From positions 1 through 6,328 of the forward strand of contig PMLN01000327.1 of the NCBI GenBank assembly GCA_003158885.1: a stretch of 6,328 bases of DNA. The letters run 5' to 3'. The notes under the pieces were generated by a model. That model did no database searches. It saw only the letters and a program-made list of their open reading frames with translations, and was not told the origin of the DNA. Both the position numbers and the translations under genes were made by a program. This DNA comes from Anaerolineae bacterium (GTDB lineage Bacteria; Chloroflexota; Anaerolineae; Anaerolineales; Villigracilaceae). Below are positions 1-6,286 of this stretch, one piece after another. Positions within the stretch are counted from its first letter, which is position 1. Each line of letters starts with the position of its first letter.

Positions 1-1
1 C

Positions 2-2923
2 ACACCGCGTCCCAATTTGGATAAAGACAATCTGCCCCTGCCGCGCCGTGTGAATCAAATGGATGTGGAAGGTACGCGCGTCACGCCCGCCGCCTTCGAG
101 CCGGTCACCAGCCCCCGAAATCGTACCCCGCAAAATGTCCACCCAGAGAAGAGGAATTTATTTTTTCGGTTTGGATACCTCGGTTGTGCTATTCAAATTT
201 TGATAGCGCTCGTTTTCATTCTGGTTGTTTTCGGTCTAGGCGTTCTTTCGCTGGGCGTCTACGAATATTATTCGATTGCCAGTTCGCTTCCCTCCATCAA
301 TGATTTACAGCAGCAGACTTCGCAATTCGAGACCACGCGTATCCTCGACCGTAACGGCGATTTGCTTTACGAGATTCTCGATCCCAACGCCGGGCGACGT
401 ACCTATGTGCCGCTCGATAAAATTTCTCCCATTCTTGTAGCTGCAACGATTGCCACCGAAGATAAGGATTATTACAACCACCCCGGTTATGACGTGTGGG
501 CCATCATCCGCGCCATCTGGGAGAACTACACCCAGGGCGAAACCGTTACCGGCGCATCCACCATTACACAGCAGATTGCGCGCGACGTTTTGCTCTCGCC
601 GCAGGAACGCCTCCAGCGTACCTACCTGCGCAAGGCGCGCGAGATCATTTTGGCTGCCGAGATCACGCGTCGGTATTCTAAGGATCAAATCCTCGAGCTT
701 TATCTGAACGAGATCTATTATGGAAACTTTTCATACGGCATCGAAGCCGCCTCTGAAACCTACTTCGGAACGAGCGCCGATAAACTGACCCTGGCTCAGG
801 CCTCTTTCCTGGCGGGGCTGCCGCAGTCTCCCGCCGTTTATGATGTTTTCACCAACCGTGACGCCACTCTTGCACGCCAACAGCAGGTGTTGGACTTGAT
901 GACGCAGGTGAGCAATGCGCAGAACTGTATTCATGTCAGTAACAGCAGTCAGCCGGTTTGCGTGAGCGTGGCGGATGCTGCTGCGGCCGCGGCGGAGACA
1001 CGGAATTACACCTTCCAGCCGCCGGCGGTGAATATGCGCTATCCGCATTGGGTCAATTATGTCCGCTCCCAGTTGGAAGCGAGTTTTGATGCCCAAACGA
1101 TCTATCGTTCCGGCTTTACGATTTATACAACCCTCGATCCGACTCTTCAGGATTATGCCCAACAACTGGTCACGGCCCAGGTGGCTGCGCTTTCCGGCAA
1201 CCATGCCACCGATGGCGCCTTGGTCGCGATCAAGCCGTCCACAGGCGAGATTCTGGCCATGGTCGGTTCGGCGGATTTCAACAACACTGCCATCTCCGGC
1301 CAGGTCAACATGGCGGTCAGCCAGACGCGCCAGCCCGGCTCCTCCATCAAGCCGGTCAATTATGTTGCGGCCTTTGAAAAAGGCTGGACTCCGGCAACGC
1401 TGCTTTGGGACGTGCCATCGGAGTTTCCGCCATCGGGCGATCCGAATGACACCCGTCCGCCTTATATTCCAAATGATTACGATAATAAATTTCACGGGCC
1501 TGTTACGGTTCGCACCGCGCTGGCGAATTCCTTTAACATTCCCGCCGTGAAGACGTTGCAATTTGTGGGTGTGTATGGCGACCACGGCATGATTGCCATG
1601 GCGAATCGCCTTGGCATTACTTCGCTGACCCGCAACGATTATGGCCTCTCGCTCACGCTCGGCGGCGGCGATGTCAGTGTGTTGGAAATGACGGGTATGT
1701 ATTCGGTGTTCGCCAACAGCGGCGTTCGAGTTCCCCCCGTTTCCATCTTGAAGATCGTGGATTATCAGGGCAAGGTGATTTATCAATACACCCCGCCGCA
1801 GGGGCAGCAGGTCATCAGCCCGGAACACGCCTACCTCATTACCTCCATTATTTCGGACAACCAGGCCCGTTCATGGATGTTTGGAAGCAATTCGGTCCTG
1901 AACCTGTCTTTTCCGGTTGCAGCCAAAACAGGCACCACCAATGATTTTCGTGATAATTGGACTCTTGGTTATACACCGGACCTTGTAACGGGGGTCTGGG
2001 TTGGCAATGCGGACTACACGCCGATGGTCAATACCACCGGCCTTTCAGGCGCCGCGCCGATCTGGTCCCAGTTTATGCAATACGCTGTCCCCCTTGTAGC
2101 GCAGGGTCATCCATCCTGGTTCACGCGTCCCGCCGGGATTGTTGATGAAACCATTTGTTCATTATCCGGCACCCTACCTTCCCAATGGTGCAAAGGCGGG
2201 ACGCGTACCGAGATCTTTGCTTCCGATCAATTGCCATTGCCGGCCGGCCAGGATTTGCGCCGCTCCATCTCGCTCGATACCTGGACAGGACTTCAATCTT
2301 CTCCCGATTGCAATGACTTCACAACCCCGGATCAAATCGTGATCAACGTAACGGATCCGTGGGCGCAGAAATGGTTCAACGCCAAAGATGGAAAAAATTG
2401 GTTAAGCGCGAATGATTTTCCCAGTCCGCCGGTTTACGCACCCGAGCGCGCATGCACAAAAAATGATCCCCGTCCCGAACTCGCCATGAGCATCAATGAG
2501 GGCGACGTGATTTCACAGAACATATTAACCATTACCGGCACTGCGAACGCAACCGGCGGCTTTAGATCCTGGCGGCTCGATTTCAGCCTCGGCGATAACC
2601 CGCGCAATTGGACGACCCTGGCGCAAGGCAGCCAACCGGTCAGCAATGATCTTTTATTCAATTGGGATGTATCCAATCTATCCGGCGATACGATTGCCCT
2701 GCGTTTGCATATGGATGGCGCGAGCGGCTTTGCCGAAAAGATCGTTCATTTCACGGTTGCGCTTCCAGTTCCGCCTCCGCCGCCCACGTACACCCCGACC
2801 AGTATTCCCCTTCCTCCACCGACCAATACGCCGGTCCCGCCGCTTCCAACGGATATACCGACTGCGTTCCCAACGGACACATCCGTACCAACGGCTGTCC
2901 CAACGGACACACCCACGCCGTGA
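2..2923 (+). CDS. Class A penicillin-binding protein (PBP1A-like peptidoglycan glycosyltransferase/transpeptidase), 5' end probably outside window
   Basis: Bifunctional cell-wall synthase that polymerises lipid II into glycan strands and cross-links the stem peptides outside the membrane. Numbering from the TTG at 17 as residue 1: a cytoplasmic N-tail, one membrane anchor at about 55-80, then a GT51 domain with EDKDYYNHPG (148-157, catalytic E148), GASTITQQ (179-186), RKxxE (205-209) and DQILELYLNEIYYG (223-236). The transpeptidase domain has SSIK (nucleophile S442, K445), SFN (505-507) and KTGT (637-640), so all catalytic motifs are intact. Residues about 817-915 look like an Ig-like beta domain, followed by a Pro/Thr-rich tail to 968. 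Paired cysteines (304/315, 714/725) may form disulfides. The frame is open from base 2 with no strong start: TTG at 17 and ATG at 59 are possible, but the upstream residues read as coding, so I treat the gene as 5'-partial. It is close to mrcA/ponA types, but I do not assign a symbol. Confidence 0.95.
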   Translation, partial: TPRPNLDKDNLPLPRRVNQMDVEGTRVTPAAFEPVTSPRNRTPQNVHPEKRNLFFRFGYLGCAIQILIALVFILVVFGLGVLSLGVYEYYSIASSLPSINDLQQQTSQFETTRILDRNGDLLYEILDPNAGRRTYVPLDKISPILVAATIATEDKDYYNHPGYDVWAIIRAIWENYTQGETVTGASTITQQIARDVLLSPQERLQRTYLRKAREIILAAEITRRYSKDQILELYLNEIYYGNFSYGIEAASETYFGTSADKLTLAQASFLAGLPQSPAVYDVFTNRDATLARQQQVLDLMTQVSNAQNCIHVSNSSQPVCVSVADAAAAAAETRNYTFQPPAVNMRYPHWVNYVRSQLEASFDAQTIYRSGFTIYTTLDPTLQDYAQQLVTAQVAALSGNHATDGALVAIKPSTGEILAMVGSADFNNTAISGQVNMAVSQTRQPGSSIKPVNYVAAFEKGWTPATLLWDVPSEFPPSGDPNDTRPPYIPNDYDNKFHGPVTVRTALANSFNIPAVKTLQFVGVYGDHGMIAMANRLGITSLTRNDYGLSLTLGGGDVSVLEMTGMYSVFANSGVRVPPVSILKIVDYQGKVIYQYTPPQGQQVISPEHAYLITSIISDNQARSWMFGSNSVLNLSFPVAAKTGTTNDFRDNWTLGYTPDLVTGVWVGNADYTPMVNTTGLSGAAPIWSQFMQYAVPLVAQGHPSWFTRPAGIVDETICSLSGTLPSQWCKGGTRTEIFASDQLPLPAGQDLRRSISLDTWTGLQSSPDCNDFTTPDQIVINVTDPWAQKWFNAKDGKNWLSANDFPSPPVYAPERACTKNDPRPELAMSINEGDVISQNILTITGTANATGGFRSWRLDFSLGDNPRNWTTLAQGSQPVSNDLLFNWDVSNLSGDTIALRLHMDGASGFAEKIVHFTVALPVPPPPPTYTPTSIPLPPPTNTPVPPLPTDIPTAFPTDTSVPTAVPTDTPTP
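2765..2920 (+). repeat. Pro/Thr-rich low-complexity tail with an iterated CCAACGG unit, in the 3' end of the PBP gene
   Basis: The last 52 codons of the penicillin-binding protein are almost entirely Pro, Thr, Val and Asp. CCAACGG, encoding Pro-Thr plus the first base of the next codon, recurs at 2846, 2870, 2888 and 2900, with gaps of 24, 18 and 12 bases, all multiples of two codons. TCCCAACGGACACA is perfectly repeated at 2868-2881 and 2898-2911. The layout suggests growth by slippage or unequal duplication of a two-codon unit. The protein product would be an extended, unfolded extracytoplasmic tail, perhaps spanning or contacting the cell wall. Similar Pro/Thr tails are common in secreted proteins of Anaerolineae, as far as I recall. 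Confidence 0.65.
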
Positions 2924-2955
2924 CGAAATAGCCGATAAATTTTGCCTTCATAAAC

Positions 2956-2959
2956 GGAG
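2956..2959 (+). promoter_or_regulatory. Shine-Dalgarno site of the creatininase-family gene
   Basis: GGAG lies five bases upstream of the ATG at 2965 and fixes that start. The 41-base gap after the PBP stop holds no inverted repeat with a T-run, so read-through from the PBP gene is plausible. Confidence 0.6.
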
Positions 2960-2964
2960 CTTGT

Positions 2965-3651
2965 ATGCGCCTCGAAGATTTGAATTGGATGGATGTTGAA
3001 AAATACCTCCAGCACGAAGATCGGTTGATGTTGGTCTTTGGCGCCACCGAACAGCATGGCTATCTCAGCCTGTTGACGGATATCAAAGTCCCTTTGGCGC
3101 TGGCCGACTCGGCCTCGCAAGCGACCGGCGTTCTGGTTGCGCCCCCCTTGAACTTTGGCGTTTCACCGTACTTCCTGGCTTATCCCGGCACGTTGAGTTT
3201 GAGGGTCAGTACGTTGATCGCCGCGGCCGAAGATATCGTCCGCTCCGCCTATGGAGTTGGCTTTCGCCGCATTCTCATCCTCAACGGGCACGGGGGAAAC
3301 TCGCCCACCCGGAATCATCTGCAGCAGGTCAATAATGAGTTGCCTGGTTTAAAACTGAACTGGTACGACTGGTGGCAATCGCATTCGGTGGAAGCTGTGG
3401 CGCAAAAGCATAATATCAAGCCGGCCCATGCCAATTGGCTGGAGGCCTTCGCGTTTACCATCGTGGGGGATATGCCCGAGGAAAACAAGATCCCGCCCAA
3501 AACCCCGAGTGCGATCATGGATGCCGGAACTGCACGTGAAGTTTATGGGGATGGTTCTTTTGGCGGTCCGTATCGCGTCGGCGGGGAGATCATGCACGAA
3601 CTTTTTGCCGCCTGCCTTGAGGATATTTTGCAGTTGCTAAAGTTTGAGTAG
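2965..3651 (+). CDS. Creatininase-family protein (metal-dependent amidohydrolase), substrate unknown
   Basis: A 228-aa soluble protein of the creatininase family (PF02633), whose members use a two-metal centre to open cyclic or linear amides (creatinine, formamidopyrimidines, peptide tails of cofactors such as mycofactocin). Visible motifs are GATEQHGYLSLLTD at 26-39, giving candidate ligands E29, H31 and D39; NGHGGN at 107-112 with ligand H109; HANWLEAF at 155-162 with E160 in place of the usual HAGxxET glutamate; and GDGSFGG at 195-201. The first motif is one residue shorter than the usual EQHGPHLPLxTD and lacks its second histidine. The length is typical, perhaps slightly short. No signal peptide or membrane segment is seen, so it should be cytoplasmic. 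The neighbours do not indicate a substrate: the PBP upstream may only share a transcript. The family call is secure; any specific activity, including creatinine hydrolysis, is not supported. Confidence 0.9.
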   Translation: MRLEDLNWMDVEKYLQHEDRLMLVFGATEQHGYLSLLTDIKVPLALADSASQATGVLVAPPLNFGVSPYFLAYPGTLSLRVSTLIAAAEDIVRSAYGVGFRRILILNGHGGNSPTRNHLQQVNNELPGLKLNWYDWWQSHSVEAVAQKHNIKPAHANWLEAFAFTIVGDMPEENKIPPKTPSAIMDAGTAREVYGDGSFGGPYRVGGEIMHELFAACLEDILQLLKFE

Positions 3652-3681
3652 ATTTTCTTATAAAAATTTCATAATCGCGGG
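3652..3681 (+). promoter_or_regulatory. AT-rich tract just upstream of the promoter (possible UP-like element)
   Basis: Bases 3652-3674 are almost wholly A and T, in contrast to the genes on either side, and lie directly upstream of the -35 box, where an UP element for the RNA polymerase alpha subunit would sit. The stretch contains an imperfect AT-only palindrome centred near 3661. That palindrome has no GC-rich stem and is a poor terminator candidate. Confidence 0.3.
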
Positions 3682-3709
3682 TTGGCATAATTCAAAAAAC
3701 GGTTACAAT
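3682..3709 (+). promoter_or_regulatory. Probable sigma70-type promoter of the four-gene cassette
   Basis: TTGGCA (3682-3687) and TACAAT (3704-3709) are each one mismatch from the -35 and -10 consensus and are separated by 16 bases. Transcription would start near 3716, giving a leader of about 50 bases before the ATG at 3766. The position in the only real intergenic gap of the window fits a new transcription unit. No clear operator repeat is visible beside it. Confidence 0.55.
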
Positions 3710-3756
3710 CACAGGTTGTCAGTATTATATTGTCCCTATCGATAAAAAAGGAATGT

Positions 3757-3761
3757 GAGGA
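3757..3761 (+). promoter_or_regulatory. Shine-Dalgarno site deciding the start of the 53-aa protein
   Basis: GAGGA sits four bases before the ATG at 3766. An in-frame TTG at 3730 would add 12 residues but has no ribosome-binding site and lies only about 20 bases after the -10 box, so the ATG is preferred. Confidence 0.6.
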
Positions 3762-3765
3762 AAAC

Positions 3766-3927
3766 ATGTACATCGATCCCAATACCGGCGGAATGTTGTT
3801 CCAGATCCTGGCGGCATCCTTGGTGGTTATCTCAGGCGTTCTGCTTGTGTTTTCAGGTAAGATCCGCGCCTATTTTGCCCAGCTCCGCCGAAAAATGCGC
3901 AAAGATAAAACCGAAGACGAAGAATAG
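3766..3927 (+). CDS. Small single-pass membrane protein with N-terminal YIDPNTGG motif, function unknown
   Basis: The 53-residue product begins MYIDPNTGGMLFQ, has one hydrophobic segment at about 10-30, then a strongly basic stretch (GKIRAYFAQLRRKMRKDK, about 31-48) and an acidic end (TEDEE). By the positive-inside rule the short N-terminus faces outside and the basic tail faces the cytoplasm. I recall small proteins starting YIDPGTGS from many bacteria, some next to alkaline-phosphatase-superfamily genes, but I know of no assigned function. The stop codon TAG abuts the ATG of the phosphodiesterase with no bases between, which points to translational coupling and roughly matched amounts of the two proteins. 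A role as membrane anchor or partner for the following soluble phosphodiesterase is inference only. The intact reading frame, good ribosome-binding site and promoter support a real gene. Confidence 0.78.
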   Translation: MYIDPNTGGMLFQILAASLVVISGVLLVFSGKIRAYFAQLRRKMRKDKTEDEE

Positions 3928-5754
3928 ATGAAGACGGTCATTCTTGGTTTCGACTCATTCGACCCGGGAACCTTTGAACGACTTCAAAGCGCCGGGCGGA
4001 TGCCCAATCTAACAAAGTTTGTGGATCAAGGCGGGTATTCCCGCCTTGAGGTTTCTTCGCCTCCTCAAACCGAAGTGTCATGGACTTCCATCGCCACCGG
4101 CGTAGACCCCGGTTCACATGGCATCTTCGATTTCGTTCATCGCGATCCGGAAACGTACATTCCCTATGTTTCCATCCTGCCTACCAAGGTGACGGCGCTC
4201 GGCGAACAGTATCAGCCGCCTTACACCACCAAGACCTTTTTCGAGGAAGCGACCTCGATGGGATACCCGGCGACTGCATTGTGGTGGCCGGCTTTATTTC
4301 CTGCGCGCCCCGATATTCCGGTCGCGACCATTCCCGGATTGGGCACACCCGATATTCGCGGCCAACTCGGCGTTGGCATCTATTTGACTACCCAGCCGGA
4401 GGAAAAGAAAAAAGTAAGAGTGGTCCGGCTTGAATCGGCGGAAGATAAAAAGTTTACTGCAGTGATCGAGGGGCCGCAAATCAAGTCAAAGGGAGGGATG
4501 CGCCCTGCGTCTCTTCCGGTAACGATTGAAGTGCTGGATGACAAAACTGCCAGCCTGGTTATTGATAGCCAAAAGATTTCGTTATCGCTCGGCAAATGGA
4601 GCCCGATCATCGAACTCAAATTCGCGGCCGGCTTCGCGTTTTCCATCCAGGCCATCACGCAGGTCATCCTGACCCAAGTAAAAGACACAGTAAGTTTGTA
4701 CTTCCTGCCTTTGCAGATTCATCCGCTGCATTCGCTTTGGCTGTATGCGACGCCTTCATCGCTTGTCAAGGATTCGTGGAATAAAATCGGGCCGTTCCTG
4801 ACCCTGGGCTGGCCCCAGGATACGAATGCGCTCGAAGACGGCTGCATCACCGATGAGCAATTCCTCAGCCTGTGCGATTCGATTTTTGAAACCCGTAAGA
4901 AAATCTATTTCCGCCTGCTGGACGATTTCAAGGAAGGCGTCCTGGCGGGAATTTTCGATGATCTGGATCGAGTCCAGCATATGTTCCTGCGCACCAGCCA
5001 GGAGATTGTGGATGGCTGGTATCTAAAGCTCGATCAATTTGTGGGCGAGGTTCAAGCCCGGATCAATAAGCTTGGCCTGGAAAAATATCGTTTCCTTGTG
5101 CTGTCCGATCACGGCTTCCGCACCTTTGAGCAAAAAGTCCATGTCAACCGCTGGCTGGTCGAAAACGGCTATATGACTTTATCGCATCAAACCGAAACGC
5201 CGGAACTCAGCGATGTGGACTGGGATAAAACCAGGGCCTATGCGCTGGGTCTCAATAGTCTCTATCTCAATATTGCCAGCCGCGAAGGAAAAGGCATCGT
5301 CAAACCGGAGGAAATCGAAAACCTCCTGGAAGAGATCAGGACCAAGTTGTTGAACTGGAAAACTTCGGACGGCAGGCAGATCATCAGCCGCATTTTGTTG
5401 AAGCACGAGGCTTTCAATGGGCCTTATACACGTCTCGGCCCGGATTTGGTGATCGGCTATGCGCCCGGATTCCGCGCTTCCTCTGAAACGGGCCTCGGAA
5501 AGTCCGCTCCTGTTTCCATGGAGGCCAATCAGGGCCACTGGGGTGCAGATCATTGCATCGATTCGCTGATGGTGCCGGGCGTTATTTTTGCCAATCGTGA
5601 TATCCGAAATATGCCCGGGATTTCGTTCCGGGATGTTCCGTTCCTTGCACTGGGCAAACACCTCGACCAGTCGTATATCAAACCTCCCTCTCAGACCGGC
5701 TCACATGGACAGAAAGACCTGGAAGAAAGGTTAAAGGGTCTTGGCTATCTTTAA
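3928..5754 (+). CDS. Alkaline phosphatase superfamily protein, type I phosphodiesterase/nucleotide pyrophosphatase family
   Basis: A 608-aa metal-dependent phosphoester hydrolase or transferase of the NPP-like branch (PF01663). The two-metal site can be traced: D9 in ILGFDSFDP, nucleophile T48 in PPQTEVSWTSIATG (in register with the NPP motif TFPNHYSLVTG), D347 and H351 in DRVQH, D394 and H395 in SDHGF, and H537 or H542 in GHWGADHCID. All expected ligands are present, so it should be active. Between the catalytic halves, about residues 155-270, lies a beta-rich, lysine-containing insert unrelated to the core. The protein ends in LKGLGYL, an ending often seen in this group. There is no signal peptide or membrane helix, so it is probably cytoplasmic or peripheral on the inner face. 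It starts on the base after the previous gene's stop, with only a weak purine-rich stretch upstream. Substrate unknown: nucleotide, sugar-phosphate or lipid-linked phosphodiesters are all possible. Confidence 0.93.
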   Translation: MKTVILGFDSFDPGTFERLQSAGRMPNLTKFVDQGGYSRLEVSSPPQTEVSWTSIATGVDPGSHGIFDFVHRDPETYIPYVSILPTKVTALGEQYQPPYTTKTFFEEATSMGYPATALWWPALFPARPDIPVATIPGLGTPDIRGQLGVGIYLTTQPEEKKKVRVVRLESAEDKKFTAVIEGPQIKSKGGMRPASLPVTIEVLDDKTASLVIDSQKISLSLGKWSPIIELKFAAGFAFSIQAITQVILTQVKDTVSLYFLPLQIHPLHSLWLYATPSSLVKDSWNKIGPFLTLGWPQDTNALEDGCITDEQFLSLCDSIFETRKKIYFRLLDDFKEGVLAGIFDDLDRVQHMFLRTSQEIVDGWYLKLDQFVGEVQARINKLGLEKYRFLVLSDHGFRTFEQKVHVNRWLVENGYMTLSHQTETPELSDVDWDKTRAYALGLNSLYLNIASREGKGIVKPEEIENLLEEIRTKLLNWKTSDGRQIISRILLKHEAFNGPYTRLGPDLVIGYAPGFRASSETGLGKSAPVSMEANQGHWGADHCIDSLMVPGVIFANRDIRNMPGISFRDVPFLALGKHLDQSYIKPPSQTGSHGQKDLEERLKGLGYL

Positions 5755-6283
5755 CCGATTGCCCGGCCTAAAACAAATTGCGCCAGTATATGCAGTATGT
5801 GTGATCGTGATCTACAGTTGGACCACTTTGTGGTTCTTTTGGAAGCTTCCCAGCTGGTTTTTTTACATGAACGCCGGGGAGATTGCTCTTGTTTACGCCT
5901 ATCTGTTGGTCACAAACTTTCTTGAAAGCCTGCTCGCTGTCTGTGTCCCGATTGTTCTAGGTTTTATGTTGCCGCCGAAATGGTTCCGTGATTCCTTCGT
6001 GTCTCGCGGAACCTCTTTGGTTTTGCTGGGGTTGGGCTATTTTATGTTCTTGGCTTATCAATTTCAAGCCAAGGACGATTATCCGAGTGTTTTGTTAAAA
6101 TCATGGTCTGTAGCTTTGGCTCTGGGGATCATAACGGCCCTTGTTTTTATTATAGGAAAAGTCCCTTTTCTAAATAAAGCGCTTGGGTTCGTTGCAGAGC
6201 GGGCCACGATATTCCTGTATGTTTACATTCCTCTCAGCCTGGTTTCTTTATTGATAGTTTTGCCCAGGCTCCTTTTGGGATAA
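5741..6283 (+). CDS. Multi-pass membrane protein of unknown function
   Basis: A 180-aa very hydrophobic protein that I do not recognise. About five membrane segments are visible, near residues 12-34, 46-77 (long, perhaps one helix plus a re-entrant part), 88-108, 120-140 and 155-178. Acidic or polar residues E47, N59 and E62 fall in or near the second segment, and a charged PPKWFRDSF loop follows at 78-86. The start is TTG at 5741, overlapping the phosphodiesterase end by 14 bases. AAAGG at 5726-5730 is ten bases upstream, somewhat far. The next in-frame ATG, at 5867, would remove the first helix, so I keep TTG, with some doubt. Base composition falls here: bases 6061-6180 are about 38% GC against about 58% in bases 5101-5160. 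Hydrophobic codons explain part of that. Overlap with the neighbours implies it works with the phosphodiesterase or with the exported protein that follows. Confidence 0.82.
   Translation: MAIFNRLPGLKQIAPVYAVCVIVIYSWTTLWFFWKLPSWFFYMNAGEIALVYAYLLVTNFLESLLAVCVPIVLGFMLPPKWFRDSFVSRGTSLVLLGLGYFMFLAYQFQAKDDYPSVLLKSWSVALALGIITALVFIIGKVPFLNKALGFVAERATIFLYVYIPLSLVSLLIVLPRLLLG
6277..6280 (+). promoter_or_regulatory. Shine-Dalgarno site of the Tat-exported protein gene
   Basis: GGGA lies six bases before the ATG at 6287, inside the final codons of the preceding membrane-protein gene. AAGG at 6282-6285 is too close to the ATG to serve alone. Confidence 0.45.
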
Positions 6284-6286
6284 GGT

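Noticed and set aside
1059..1550. 163-codon plus-strand frame overlapping the PBP in another frame
   Set aside because: The translation is Arg/Pro/Ser-rich shadow sequence; the SSIK and SFN motifs are in the main frame.
731..1828. Long open frame of 365 codons on the minus strand
   Set aside because: It lies wholly inside the penicillin-binding protein gene, antisense to the transpeptidase motifs. The translation is rich in His/Arg with no domain pattern, typical of the reverse frame of a GC-rich gene.
3652..3672. Imperfect AT palindrome as a transcription terminator after the creatininase-family gene
   Set aside because: The stem has no GC pairs, several mismatches and no clean T-run after it; an AT-rich promoter-upstream tract explains it better.
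3730..3765. TTG at 3730 as the start of the small membrane protein
   Set aside because: No ribosome-binding site precedes it, and it is only about 14 bases after the expected transcription start; ATG 3766 has GAGGA at good spacing and gives the MYIDP start.
5179..5661. 160-codon minus-strand frame inside the phosphodiesterase
   Set aside because: It opposes the conserved SDHGF-to-HWGADH region of a clear gene and has no ribosome-binding site, promoter or recognisable motif.
3928..5754. PglZ-type (BREX defence) phosphatase or lipoteichoic acid synthase
   Set aside because: No other BREX genes are nearby, and the motif set (GFDSFDP, PPQTEVSWTSIATG, DRVQH, SDHGF) fits the type I phosphodiesterase branch; there are no N-terminal membrane helices as in LTA synthase.
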